From Candidatus Tanganyikabacteria bacterium (GTDB lineage: Bacteria; Cyanobacteriota; Sericytochromatia; S15B-MN24; VGJW01), in assembly GCA_016867235.1 (NCBI GenBank), contig VGJY01000014.1:1-40682 (forward strand): 40,682 nucleotides of DNA, in the 5' to 3' direction. The notes under the pieces were generated by a model. That model ran no database searches, was not told where the DNA came from, and was given only the letters and a program-made list of their open reading frames with translations. Made by a program: the position numbers and the translations under genes. This document shows, one piece after another, positions 27,881 through 36,523 of the stretch. How positions within the stretch are numbered: position 1 is the first letter of the stretch; every line of letters starts with the position of its first letter.

Positions 27881-30811
27881 ATGATCCGGACACAGCCTCA
27901 TTCGCCCGCCTCGCTGCTCCCGCTGCTTGGCCGGTACTGGGGTTACGAGTCGTACCTCCCCGACCAGGAGGAAGCCATCCAGGCCGTGCTGGACCGCCGG
28001 GACAGCCTGGTCGTCATGCCGACCGGCGGAGGGAAGTCGGTCGTCTTCCAGTTGCCCGCGGTGGCCGGCGAGGGCGTGGCTTTGGTCGTCTCGCCCCTCA
28101 TCGCCCTGATGGAGGATCAGGTGCGGGCCCTGGCCGCGATGGGTATCCCGGCCGCGGCTCTCAACCACGCCAAGACCGGCGACGAGCGGCGAGCTATCGC
28201 CCGCGACGTGCGCGAGGGCCGCCTCAAGCTCGTCTACGTCTCACCCGAGGCGCTCCAGCCGCGCGGCGACCGCGACAGCACTTACCTGCTCGATCTCCTC
28301 GGGGACGCCACCTTGCGCTTCGTCGCCATAGACGAGGCGCATTGCATCAGCCAGTGGGGGCATGATTTCTGGCCCAGCTACCGGCAACTCGGCACCCTGC
28401 GGGACCGCTTCCCCGGAGTGCCGATCCACGCGTTCACCGCGACGGCGACCGAGAGGGTGCGCGGGGACATCGTCGCGTCGTTGCGCCTGCAAGACCCGTT
28501 TGTCCTGGTCGGGGACTTCGATCGCCCCAACCTCACCTACCGCATCCTGCCCAGGAGGGACACCTTCGCCGACGTTTGCGAGTTGCTGGCGCGCCACGCG
28601 GGCGAGGCCGGCATCATCTATTGCGGGACGCGCGACGAGGTGGACCAGCTTGGCGCCAGGCTGGCCGAGAAGGGCCACAGGGCGCTCGGCTACCACGCCG
28701 GCCTGACGCCGGAGCTTCGCAAGGAGCGCCAGGATTCGTTCATGGCGGGCGAGGCCGACATCATGGTGGCAACCGTGGCCTTCGGCATGGGCATCGATCG
28801 CCCGGACATCCGGTTCGTCGCCCATGCCGCGATGCCCCCTTGCGTCGAGAATTACTCGCAGGAGGCCGGCCGCGCCGGGCGCGATCGCCTCCCGGCCGAG
28901 TGCGTGCTGCTCTTCTCAGCTCAGGACCTGATGATGTGGAAGCGCCGGAAGGGCGAGCCACGGACCGCCTTTGACCACGAGGACCACGCCCGGCTGCAGG
29001 AGATGTTCCGGTTCGCGGCCTCGCTGACCTGCCGCCACCGCTTCCTCGTCCAGTACTTCGGGCAACCCTTCGACGCGCCCTCGTGCGGAGCGTGCGATGT
29101 CTGCCTGGGCGAACGCGAGGCCATGCCGGACTCGGCGCGAATGGCCAAGCTCCTGCTCGAAGGCGTGCGCCAGGTGCGGTTCTTCGGCGGGGCGCACGTG
29201 GCGGATGTCCTGCGAGGCGTGGCCAACGCCAAGGTCAAGGAGAGGAGCCACGACCAGTTGCCCTGCTACGGCTCGCTCCGCGGCCACGACCTCCGGGACA
29301 TCCGCTCATGGCTCGACCAGTTGCTGGCGCAAGGCTTCCTCGCCCAGGGCGATCACGCGGTCCTGCGCCTGACGGACGCTGGCCGGGATCTTCTCGAGGA
29401 CCGGGGCATGGTGCGCCTGAGCCAGCCCCCCAGGACCAAGGCCGGCAAGCCCCGGACGACGGCGGCCGCGCTGCAGCTCACCGCGCAGGAAGAAGCGCTC
29501 TTTTCCGAACTGCGGACCTGGAGGCTCCAGGAAGCCAAGCAGCGCAACTGGCCCGCCTACGTGGTCTTCGCTGACACGACCCTGATCGAGATCGCCCGCG
29601 CCCGCCCGACCAGTCTGCCGGCCCTCTCTCGGCTCAAGGGAGTCGGCGAGGCGAAGCTGGCCGAGTTCGGCGAATCGGTCCTCGCCTTCCTGGCCGAGGC
29701 GCTCCCCCGGCTCGGATTGACTTCCGGCGCGAGCCAGGCACCGGTGCCCTCCCGGCCCGCTCCGCCCGCGGGGCAACTCGCCCCCGGAATGGTTCGCCCG
29801 ACCGCCCCGGGGCCCGGCGGGCCCCCGCTTCCCGGGCCGGGGCGCCCACTGTCCCCGCATTCCGGGCCGGCATCCTCGCCGACCCCGCCCTCCGGGCCCG
29901 CATCCTCGGCGACCCCGCCTTCCGGGCCGGCATCCTCGGCGACCCCGCCTTCCGGGCCCGCATCCTTGGCGACCCCGCCTTCCGAGCCGGCATCCTCGGC
30001 GACCCCGCCTTCCGGGCCGGCATCCTTGGCGACCCCGCCTTCCGAGCCGGCATCCTCGCGGCCGCCACCCGCCAAGGGCGACATCCCCGTTTCCGCCGAA
30101 ACAGCAAGGGCCCGACTCTCGCCGGAAGGCCTCACGCAGACCGTCCAGGCGAGCCTGGATCTCTTCCGCGCCGGCCAGGCGCCCGAAGAAATCGCCGCAT
30201 TGCGGGCCCTGACGGTCGAGACCGTCTACAGCCATCTGGGAACCGCCGTAGACAAGTGTCTCCTGGCTGCGGACGACGTGGTGCCGGCGGCCTGCTGGGC
30301 CCCGGTCGAGGAGGCGGTCGCGATCCTCGGTGGAGATCAACCACTCGGGGCGTTGCGAGCGCTGGTGCCGATGTCCGTCCCGTATGGCATCCTCAAGATA
30401 GTGCTCGACACCTGGAAGCGCCGTGGCCTGCCGCTAGCGGCCCGGGATCCCGAGGTTGTGGCCTCGCTCCAGTGGCTGGTAGACCTGGGCGCCACACCCG
30501 ATTCCGAAGCGGCCGGCGACCTCGCGGACCGGTTTGACGATGCCGACCACCGCGTGCGGTCCCTGGCCCTCAATGCCTACGGGGCGATCGAAGGCGCGCC
30601 GCTCGAACCGGTGCTCGCCGTCCTGGATCGCGACCCGGTCCCCGTGGTCCGCCAGAGCGCCCTGCGGACGCTCGCCCGCCGCGGCGGCCCGGACCTGGTG
30701 CCAATCCTGGAGCGGATTGCCGCCGATCTCGGCGAAGATGCCGGCACGCGCACGGCCGCGACGGCCGCCATCGCGCGCCTCCGGAAAGCCGCCCGCTCGG
30801 GGGCGTCCTGA
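27881..30811 (+). CDS. recQ: RecQ-family ATP-dependent DNA helicase with long C-terminal extension, 976 aa
   Basis: The helicase core shows motif 0 with DQEEAIQAVL, Walker A MPTGGGKS (46-53), DEAH (151-154), motif III TATATER and motif VI QEAGRAGRD. A zinc-binding Cys cluster (CRHRF...CGACDVC, about 385-410) and a winged RQC region follow. An HRDC-like domain lies around 540-610 (LSRLKGVGEAKLAEFGESV). Residues 661-726 are Pro/Ser/Ala decapeptide repeats. After them comes a helix-turn-helix segment (GQAPEEIAALRALTVETVYS) and C-terminal HEAT-like helices. E. coli RecQ has 609 aa, so the extension is large. RecQ unwinds DNA in repair and fork processing. The start is ATG with AAGGAAAC upstream. 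All catalytic motifs are intact. Confidence 0.93.
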   Translation: MIRTQPHSPASLLPLLGRYWGYESYLPDQEEAIQAVLDRRDSLVVMPTGGGKSVVFQLPAVAGEGVALVVSPLIALMEDQVRALAAMGIPAAALNHAKTGDERRAIARDVREGRLKLVYVSPEALQPRGDRDSTYLLDLLGDATLRFVAIDEAHCISQWGHDFWPSYRQLGTLRDRFPGVPIHAFTATATERVRGDIVASLRLQDPFVLVGDFDRPNLTYRILPRRDTFADVCELLARHAGEAGIIYCGTRDEVDQLGARLAEKGHRALGYHAGLTPELRKERQDSFMAGEADIMVATVAFGMGIDRPDIRFVAHAAMPPCVENYSQEAGRAGRDRLPAECVLLFSAQDLMMWKRRKGEPRTAFDHEDHARLQEMFRFAASLTCRHRFLVQYFGQPFDAPSCGACDVCLGEREAMPDSARMAKLLLEGVRQVRFFGGAHVADVLRGVANAKVKERSHDQLPCYGSLRGHDLRDIRSWLDQLLAQGFLAQGDHAVLRLTDAGRDLLEDRGMVRLSQPPRTKAGKPRTTAAALQLTAQEEALFSELRTWRLQEAKQRNWPAYVVFADTTLIEIARARPTSLPALSRLKGVGEAKLAEFGESVLAFLAEALPRLGLTSGASQAPVPSRPAPPAGQLAPGMVRPTAPGPGGPPLPGPGRPLSPHSGPASSPTPPSGPASSATPPSGPASSATPPSGPASLATPPSEPASSATPPSGPASLATPPSEPASSRPPPAKGDIPVSAETARARLSPEGLTQTVQASLDLFRAGQAPEEIAALRALTVETVYSHLGTAVDKCLLAADDVVPAACWAPVEEAVAILGGDQPLGALRALVPMSVPYGILKIVLDTWKRRGLPLAARDPEVVASLQWLVDLGATPDSEAAGDLADRFDDADHRVRSLALNAYGAIEGAPLEPVLAVLDRDPVPVVRQSALRTLARRGGPDLVPILERIAADLGEDAGTRTAATAAIARLRKAARSGAS
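29861..30058 (+). repeat. 30-bp tandem repeat inside recQ (about 6.6 copies)
   Basis: Units begin TCCGGGCC(G/C)GCATCCT and keep a 30-base period. They encode the decapeptide PPSGPASSAT with variants LAT and SEP. Copies differ by a few bases each, so the array is not freshly expanded. It forms a disordered linker between HRDC and the HTH/HEAT tail. Perfect frame retention shows it is coding and not CRISPR. Arrays like this can change copy number by slippage. Confidence 0.85.
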
Positions 30812-30846
30812 TGTCGATCGGGCCCAAAGCGCCTCGGCCGACGCGC

Positions 30847-30864
30847 GAAAGACTGTGGTCTTTC
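30847..30864. other. Perfect small hairpin downstream of recQ
   Basis: GAAAGAC and GTCTTTC form a 7-bp stem around TGTG, about 35 bases after the recQ stop. No T-run follows on either strand, so a terminator is not proven. The 378-bp gap to the next gene otherwise holds a second hairpin (30956-30987) and a palindrome (31108-31123). Confidence 0.35.
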
Positions 30865-30955
30865 AGGCGCACACAATGCCGAGTCCGACCAGCTGGCTTG
30901 CCGCGGCTCTCGCGGGCCGGCGATCCGCCGCCGGCATTCGCGCGCTACTCGAGCG

Positions 30956-30987
30956 GTCCCGCGCAATCGCTTGCGGGACGTTCTTTC
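30956..30987 (+). terminator. Weak candidate intrinsic terminator after recQ
   Basis: GTCCCGC (30956-30962) pairs with GCGGGAC (30973-30979) across a 10-base loop and is followed by GTTCTTTC. The T-run is short and interrupted, and it is 145 bases from the stop, so the call is tentative. Confidence 0.3.
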
Positions 30988-31107
30988 CCGCCACAAGCGG
31001 GGCCTCGAACCGACCTTGGCGGGGTCGTTGGTGCCGAAATGGAGATCCGCGGCCAGGAACATCGAGCCCCTCACTGGAGTAGCTCATCCCCGATTACTTT
31101 TCTTGCA

Positions 31108-31123
31108 ACCGGACGGATCCGGT
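31108..31123. promoter_or_regulatory. Palindrome upstream of the cyclase-ATPase gene
   Basis: ACCGGA (31108-31113) and TCCGGT (31118-31123) flank CGGA, 66 bases before the preferred start at 31190. It could be an operator; nothing identifies the regulator. Confidence 0.25.
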
Positions 31124-31189
31124 CCAGGAGTAATGTCGCGCCCCGGGTACAGGGCCCGCAGCCCCCGCTTTCGCGGTAAGATCCCGCCC

Positions 31190-34036
31190 ATGCCTGCCAG
31201 CAGCCAGCCCGAGGCCCTGCTCTCCGGCCCGCCGCCCCCGACCGGCGTGGTCACCCTGGTCTTCACCGACGTGCAGGGCTCGACCGTGCTGTGGGAACGG
31301 CAGCCGACCGCCATGCATGCCGCCCTGGGCATCCACAACCGCCTGCTGCGCGATTTGCTGGCCGAGCACGGCGGCTACGAGGTGAAGACCGAGGGCGACG
31401 CATTCATGGTCGCCTTCGCCGCGCCCGACGCCGCCGTCGCCTGGTGCCTGGCCGCCCAGGAGGCCCTGCTGGCGGCCGAGTGGCCCGCCGACCTGCTCTC
31501 GCAGCCCGACGCGGGCGAGGAGCGGGATCCGGCGGGCATGGCGCTCCGGCGCGGCCTGCGGGTGCGTATGGGCGTCCACGCCGGCGAACCGTTCTGCGTC
31601 CCTGATCCGCTCACCGGGCGCATGGACTACTTCGGCCCCATGGTCAACCGCGCCGCCCGGGTGGGCGGAGCGGCGCACGGCGGCCAGGTCGTCGTATCGG
31701 GCGGGGTCTGGGCCGCCCTCGGAGACGCCGCCCCTCCGCGCGCTGCAGCCCGGGATCTGGGCGAGCACCGGCTCAAGGGCCTGGACACGCCCGAGCGGCT
31801 TGTCCAGCTGCTCCCCGAAGGCCTGGCGGGGCGGACGTTCGAGCCACCCAAGTCGCAGGCCGGCCCCCGCGCCAACTTCAAGCCGGACACCACGAGCTTC
31901 GTGGGCCGGGAGCGCGACCTGGCGGCCATCCGGGAAGCATTCGCCGGGGGCGCGGCGCTGGTGACCCTGCTGGGCCCGGGCGGCACCGGCAAGACTCGCC
32001 TCTCGCGCCGCTACGGCGAGGTGCATCTGGGCGACCACCCCGGGGGCGTCTGGTTCTGCGATCTGACCGAGGCGCACGATCTCGACGGCGTCTGCGCCGC
32101 GGTGGGCCGGGCAATCGGCGTGCCGCTGTCGGCCGGACAGAGCACGGAAGACCAGGTGGAGCAACTGGGCAACGCCATCGCCGGGCATGGCAAAGCCCTG
32201 GTCATCCTCGACAACTTCGAGCAGGTCGTGGCCGACGGCCCGGCGTCGGTCGGGCTCTGGTTGGCGCAAGCGCCGGACGCCAGGTTCCTCGCGAGCTCGC
32301 GCGAAGTGCTCAGGCTCCCGGGCGAAGTTGTACTGGAACTCGCGCCGCTGGGCGTTCCGGGGCAAGGCGACCGGGTGGCCGACGCCGAAGCCGTGAAGCT
32401 CTTCGTCGACCGGGTCCGGGCGGTGCGGCGGGATTTTCTCCTCACCCCCGACGACGAGCCGACCGTCGCCGAGATCGTGCGGCAACTCGACGGCATCCCC
32501 CTGGCGATCGAACTGGCCGCCTCGCGCATGGGCGTCCTGAGCCCGGCCAAGCTGCTGGAGCGCCTGCCCCGCCGCTTCGACCTGCTGGCCTCGGGCAACC
32601 GCGGCGCGTCGGCCCGCCAGGCCACCCTCGGGGGATTGATCGACTGGTCCTGGCGACTGTTGCAGCCCTGGGAGCAGGCGGCACTGGGCCAGTGCGCGAT
32701 CTTCCGCGGCGGCTTCACGCTCGAGGCGGCCGAGGCCGTGCTGGACCTCTCCGGTTTCCCCGAGGCGCCGTTCGCCCTCGACGTGCTCCAGGCCTTGCGG
32801 GACAAGTCGCTGCTGCGGGCCTACGAGCAGGGCGGGGATTTTCGGTTCGGGATGTACATCTCCATCCGCGAGTTCGCCGAGAGCCGCCTGGCCCACCCGA
32901 CCGCGACTTACGATCGCCACGCGGCCTACTACCTGGCCGAGGGCGAGGCCTGGGCCGCCAGGCTCGAGGCCACCAACGACCTGCCCGCCCTCGCTTGCCT
33001 GCTGGCCGAGGCCGAGAATCTGCTCATCATCCACGACCGCGCCCTGGCGACCGCGCCGCTGACGCCCGAGGCGGCCGCCCGGGCGGCGCGGGTGGCGCTG
33101 GCGCTGGATCTGGTACTCAGGTTCCGCGGCTCCTCGCACACCCACCTGGAAATGCTCGATCGCGCCAAGGCCGCGGCCGATCAGGTCCCGCTCCCGGACG
33201 ATCTGCTCGCGAGGCTACTGCTTGCGCGGGCCTGGGCGCTGTACTACCGGTCGCGCTTCGGCGAGCTCACGGTCGACGCCGTGCGCGCGCTGGATGTCGC
33301 GCGGCGCACGGGGGATCGGGACCAGGAGGGCCTGGCCCGCTTCGTCCTGGGCCTGTGCGAGCTCAAGAGCGGCAATCCCGAAGGCGGCATCGCGGGACTC
33401 GAGGCGGCCTTGGCCCTGGGCCGGGAGCTGGACAACGGCCAGATCATGGTCCCCGCGCTGCTATTCCTCGGCCAGTGGCAGGTCGAGAATGGCCGCCTCG
33501 CGGCGGCACGGGCCTGCTACGACGAGGCGCTCGTCCTGGCGCGGCGCTTCAAGATGCGCCGTTTCGAGTACATCGTCGTCATCAATTTCGGCATCCTCGC
33601 CTCGGACGAGGGCGACCTCGCCGAGGTGCGCCGCTGGCTGGACCTGGCCCGCGACGCCGTGGAGGCCATCGGCGACCGGTTCGCGGAGGGCCTGCTGAAT
33701 GCCAACTTCGGGGATCTCGAACTCGAGGAGGGCGACCTGCAGGCGGCCTTGCGCTACTTCGAGGCCGCCGTGGCCCGTTTCCGGGACACCGGCAGCCTCC
33801 GCCAGGAGGGCTCCTTCCTGGGCCGCCTCGGCTACCTCCAGCAGGCCCTCGGCCGGCCGGAGGCCGCCGAACTGGCATTCGAACGCGCCGAGGCCCTCTT
33901 GACGAGCCTGAACGCGAAGGCGTTCCTCGGGGCCCTGGCGGTCTGGCGCGGCGACGCCGACCTGTCGGAAGCCGTGGCCATGGCGGATCGCTCCGACGAA
34001 ATCAGGTTCGCGCTGCGGGTGGTCGGGAGGCGGTAG
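31190..34036 (+). CDS. Class III adenylate cyclase fused to NB-ARC-type ATPase and TPR repeats, 948 aa
   Basis: The cyclase domain (15-190) has metal ligands Asp27 (FTDVQGST) and Asp70 (KTEGDAFM), adenine-selecting Lys66 and Asp146 (MDYFG), and transition-state Asn153 and Arg157 (VNRAARV). The set is complete, which predicts active cAMP synthesis. An NB-ARC/STAND ATPase follows: SFVGRERDLAAI, Walker A GPGGTGKT (262-269), Walker B LVILDNFEQ, LASSRE and DGIPLAIELAASR. TPR-like repeats fill the C-terminal 350 residues. There is no LuxR HTH at the end. Signal binding by the TPRs is expected to gate the cyclase. ATG at 31190 is preferred; ATG at 31133 is in frame behind a very close AGGAG. Confidence 0.85.
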   Translation: MPASSQPEALLSGPPPPTGVVTLVFTDVQGSTVLWERQPTAMHAALGIHNRLLRDLLAEHGGYEVKTEGDAFMVAFAAPDAAVAWCLAAQEALLAAEWPADLLSQPDAGEERDPAGMALRRGLRVRMGVHAGEPFCVPDPLTGRMDYFGPMVNRAARVGGAAHGGQVVVSGGVWAALGDAAPPRAAARDLGEHRLKGLDTPERLVQLLPEGLAGRTFEPPKSQAGPRANFKPDTTSFVGRERDLAAIREAFAGGAALVTLLGPGGTGKTRLSRRYGEVHLGDHPGGVWFCDLTEAHDLDGVCAAVGRAIGVPLSAGQSTEDQVEQLGNAIAGHGKALVILDNFEQVVADGPASVGLWLAQAPDARFLASSREVLRLPGEVVLELAPLGVPGQGDRVADAEAVKLFVDRVRAVRRDFLLTPDDEPTVAEIVRQLDGIPLAIELAASRMGVLSPAKLLERLPRRFDLLASGNRGASARQATLGGLIDWSWRLLQPWEQAALGQCAIFRGGFTLEAAEAVLDLSGFPEAPFALDVLQALRDKSLLRAYEQGGDFRFGMYISIREFAESRLAHPTATYDRHAAYYLAEGEAWAARLEATNDLPALACLLAEAENLLIIHDRALATAPLTPEAAARAARVALALDLVLRFRGSSHTHLEMLDRAKAAADQVPLPDDLLARLLLARAWALYYRSRFGELTVDAVRALDVARRTGDRDQEGLARFVLGLCELKSGNPEGGIAGLEAALALGRELDNGQIMVPALLFLGQWQVENGRLAAARACYDEALVLARRFKMRRFEYIVVINFGILASDEGDLAEVRRWLDLARDAVEAIGDRFAEGLLNANFGDLELEEGDLQAALRYFEAAVARFRDTGSLRQEGSFLGRLGYLQQALGRPEAAELAFERAEALLTSLNAKAFLGALAVWRGDADLSEAVAMADRSDEIRFALRVVGRR

Positions 34037-34098
34037 CTCGACCGCGCGATCGCACGGCCGATCGTGATCCGCGGCTGGCGCCCCGCCCCGCCGGGGGC

Positions 34099-34133
34099 AA
34101 AAAAGGAAGAAGACCCAGGAAGGACCTGGGTCT
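34099..34133 (-). terminator. Intrinsic terminator of the flagellar operon
   Basis: Read on the minus strand, a perfect 9-bp stem AGACCCAGG/CCTGGGTCT (34111-34119 with 34125-34133, 5-base loop) is followed by TCTTCCTTTTTT. It lies 54 bases after the flgE stop and closes the operon. On the plus strand no T-run follows, so it does not serve the cyclase gene. Confidence 0.8.
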
Positions 34134-34137
34134 CATG

Positions 34138-34165
34138 GGACTTAGGACTTAGGATATAGGGACTT
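34138..34165. repeat. Short 7-bp tandem repeat between flgE and its terminator
   Basis: GGACTTA occurs twice in a row, followed by GGATATA and GGGACTT, four 7-base units in the 3' untranslated part of the flagellar transcript. It is AT-richer than the surroundings. No function is evident. Confidence 0.5.
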
Positions 34166-34187
34166 CGGGGTTTACCGTCGATAAACT

Positions 34188-35930
34188 TTATCGCTTGAGC
34201 TGGATCAGCTCCTGTAGCAGCTCGTCCGAGGTGGTGATGATGCGGGTGTTGGCCTGGAACCCGCGCTGCGTGATGATGAGGTCGGAGAACGACCCGGCGA
34301 GGTCGACGTTGGACATCTCGAGGTTGCCCGACGAAACGGTGCCGCGGCCACCCGTGCCGGCCACGCCGATCTGCGGTTCGCCCGAGTTGTTGCCTGGCCG
34401 GAACATGTTGGCGCCCAGCGACGTGAGGCCCTGCGGGTTCGTGAACGTGGCCGTGGCGACCTGCGCTATCTTGCGCATCTGCCCGTTCGTGAACACGCCG
34501 GTGATGATCCCTTCGTCGTCGATGCTGTAGCCCTGGAGCGTTCCCGACGAGAAACCGTTCTGGTCGTTGACCAGCGCGGTGCTGGACGTCGTGAACTGCG
34601 TCAACCCCGTGATCTCGCCGCGGATCCCCGCGTCGAAGCTAATGTTTGAATCGGCAGATCCATTGAGATACTTGAGCTTCAAAGTCTGCAAATTCGACTC
34701 GACGAGGAGGCCCGCGTTGTCGAAGCTCACGGTGCCGAGTTCGATGGGAAGCGGCCCGCCGCCGGCGGGCGGATTGGCGGACGTGTCGTTCTTGATGGCC
34801 GTGTCCGCGTGGGCGAAGGACACGCGCCAGCGCGTGGGAGCGCCGGCCGTGGCCTTGTTCTTGTCCTGCTCGTCGAGGTCGCGGGAGAAGATCAGGTTCC
34901 CCGCGTGGCCATTGCCGAGCGAATCGAAGAAGTTGACGGTCATGGTGTAGCTGCCGGCCGCGACCTGGCCCGCGGCGCCCACCGGCAACTGCTGCCCGGA
35001 TGGCGCGGCCAGGCCGATGCGCGAGGCCTGCACGTCGGGCCGGAGCACCAGCTGGCTGGGCACGACCGGGATGTCGATGGGATTCGCGCCGTTTGTCGGC
35101 TTGAAGGCCAGCTTGAGGTTCTGGAGCGTGTTGGAGATCAGCTTGCCCGAGGTGTCGAAGGTGATGGTTCCCATTTCCTGCGACGTCGCGCCCTCGATCT
35201 TGCCGGCGTCGGCCGAGTCGACGTCGAACTTCACGCTCCACGCCGCCGTGCCCTTGATGGGCGAGATGGTCAGGAGGCCCTTGACCAGTTCGTTCTTGGA
35301 CGTCGTCAGCTTGACCTGCACGGTCGTGGCGGTCGGATCGACCGCCGGGTCGGACGATCCCTTGAGCACGCCGTCGAGGATCAGATCCTGCACGTCGGAC
35401 TTCAGGTTGCCCTTGAGCTTCACCTCGGAGGTCGCGTTGGGCTGGAGGTTCAGGCCCCTGGCGACCTTGATGTCGCCGGGCGGCGCCGTCGTGTCCAGCT
35501 TGCCGTCCACGGCCTGCCAGCCCTGGACCTTCATGCCGTTGGCTGGCCGCACGAACGTGCCCGACCGGTCGAAGTCGAAGCCGCCGTCACGGGTGTAGTA
35601 GGTGCCCGTGCCGTCCTTGACCAGGAAATAGCCCTCTCCCTGCATTCCCAGGTCGGTGTTCTTCCCCGTGTACTGCAAGGCGCCCTGCGTCAGCATGGAG
35701 CTGATGGCGCCGATGTTCACCCCAAGGCCCACCTGTTGCTGGTTCGTGCCGCCCCGCAAGCCGGTCGGGAGCGTGCCCTCCCGGATGATCTGCGACACGA
35801 GAGTCTGGAACTCGACGCGTTGCTGCTTGAAGCCGTTGGTGTTGACGTTGGCGATGTTGTTGCCGATCACGTCGATCCGGGTCTGGTGGCTCTTGAGTCC
35901 CGTGACCCCAGAGTTGAAAGACCTCATCAT
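34188..35930 (-). CDS. flgE: Flagellar hook protein FlgE, 580 aa
   Basis: The N-terminus MRSFNSGVTGLKSHQTRIDV followed by GNNIANVNTNGFKQ is the hallmark of flagellar rod/hook proteins, and the C-terminus SNVDLAGSFSDLIITQRGFQ plus ANTRIITTSDELLQ completes the paired coiled coil. A central region of about 400 residues holds the exposed hook domains and LGMQGEGYFLVKDG. E. coli FlgE has 402 aa; this longer form has expanded outer domains, which is common outside enterobacteria. Two ATG codons (35930, 35927) are possible, with GGAGGGG upstream. It is exported by the flagellar type III apparatus, assembles the hook with help from FlgD, and its length is set by FliK. All three are in this operon. 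It is the last gene before the terminator. Confidence 0.95.
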   Translation of the reverse strand: MMRSFNSGVTGLKSHQTRIDVIGNNIANVNTNGFKQQRVEFQTLVSQIIREGTLPTGLRGGTNQQQVGLGVNIGAISSMLTQGALQYTGKNTDLGMQGEGYFLVKDGTGTYYTRDGGFDFDRSGTFVRPANGMKVQGWQAVDGKLDTTAPPGDIKVARGLNLQPNATSEVKLKGNLKSDVQDLILDGVLKGSSDPAVDPTATTVQVKLTTSKNELVKGLLTISPIKGTAAWSVKFDVDSADAGKIEGATSQEMGTITFDTSGKLISNTLQNLKLAFKPTNGANPIDIPVVPSQLVLRPDVQASRIGLAAPSGQQLPVGAAGQVAAGSYTMTVNFFDSLGNGHAGNLIFSRDLDEQDKNKATAGAPTRWRVSFAHADTAIKNDTSANPPAGGGPLPIELGTVSFDNAGLLVESNLQTLKLKYLNGSADSNISFDAGIRGEITGLTQFTTSSTALVNDQNGFSSGTLQGYSIDDEGIITGVFTNGQMRKIAQVATATFTNPQGLTSLGANMFRPGNNSGEPQIGVAGTGGRGTVSSGNLEMSNVDLAGSFSDLIITQRGFQANTRIITTSDELLQELIQLKR

Positions 35931-36076
35931 ACTGGCGCTAGTTCCCCTCCCTCACCGGGATGCTTCGGTCCCGGTCGCTGGGCCTCCCCGCGGGGGTCCG
36001 GCCCTGTCACTCCGCAGCGGCCACCACCAAGCAGCCCTGCCAATCCGTACCGGCCGCTGCGAACGGCCGCTCCCGC

Positions 36077-36093
36077 GGCCCCGGTCAGGGGCC
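36077..36093. other. GC hairpin in the gap before flgE
   Basis: GGCCCC and GGGGCC pair around GGTCA. The 200-bp space between the TIGR02530-type gene and flgE holds this hairpin and nothing else I can identify. Such a gap may set a lower flgE level or hold an internal promoter; no flagellar sigma-28 box is clear. Confidence 0.25.
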
Positions 36094-36130
36094 CCGGCGA
36101 GTTAACCCATGAAAACCTTCCTCCTTCAAA

Positions 36131-36523
36131 TCAGCCGATCACGGCCGAATCGATGTTGGTGAAGACGTTTTCCTTGATGTTCTGGCCGTCCACGGCCGTG
36201 ATCACGGTCCGGTTGCGCACGGACACGATGAAGGCCACGTCCTCCATCAGCACTAGCGATTCGCGGGCGCCCTTGGCGGCCGCCTTGTCGATCAGGGAAT
36301 TGAGCCGCTCCTGGCGGGTCTGATCCCAGGGGATGTTGCGGCTCTTGAGCCGATTCTGCGCGTGGGTCGAGAGCTTGACCTCCCGGCCCTTCTGCTCGAG
36401 GACCTCGCCGAACGTCGGGCCGGCTTGCGGGCCGACGCTGATCGGCGGCCGCGGACCGGCCGGCCCGATGGGGCCGACGGCCGGCGGCGTGGCCGACATC
36501 GAGGAGAAATCGTCGATCGTCAT
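36131..36523 (-). CDS. Flagellar operon protein, TIGR02530 type, 130 aa
   Basis: After a Pro-rich N-terminal 40 residues comes KLSTHAQNRLKSRNIPWDQT, then LIDKAAAKGARESLVLMEDV, AFIVSVRNRTVITAVD. This matches the small proteins encoded between flgD and flgE in many Gram-positive and deep-branching bacteria. The core is about 85 aa. The exact function is not established; a role in hook assembly or export is likely from the constant position. ATG at 36523 overlaps the flgD stop by four bases. Confidence 0.85.
   Translation of the reverse strand: MTIDDFSSMSATPPAVGPIGPAGPRPPISVGPQAGPTFGEVLEQKGREVKLSTHAQNRLKSRNIPWDQTRQERLNSLIDKAAAKGARESLVLMEDVAFIVSVRNRTVITAVDGQNIKENVFTNIDSAVIG

Noticed and set aside
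26081-28168. Minus-strand 695-codon frame
   Set aside because: It is antisense to the beta-propeller gene and the recQ start, both well supported.
29861-30058. 30-bp repeats resembling a CRISPR array
   Set aside because: There are no spacers: units are directly joined, keep the recQ frame and encode a Pro/Ser/Ala linker.
30811-31179. Plus-strand 122-codon frame after recQ, starting in its stop codon
   Set aside because: It has no ribosome-binding site, is Arg/Pro/Ser-rich and runs through two hairpins; no domain is seen.
31094-33145. Minus-strand frame of 683 codons opposite the cyclase-ATPase gene
   Set aside because: The plus strand encodes complete cyclase and ATPase motifs; the antisense frame is low-complexity.
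34809-36323. Long plus-strand reading frame across flgE
   Set aside because: It is antisense to unmistakable flagellar genes and has the Arg/Gly/Ala bias of shadow frames in GC-rich DNA.
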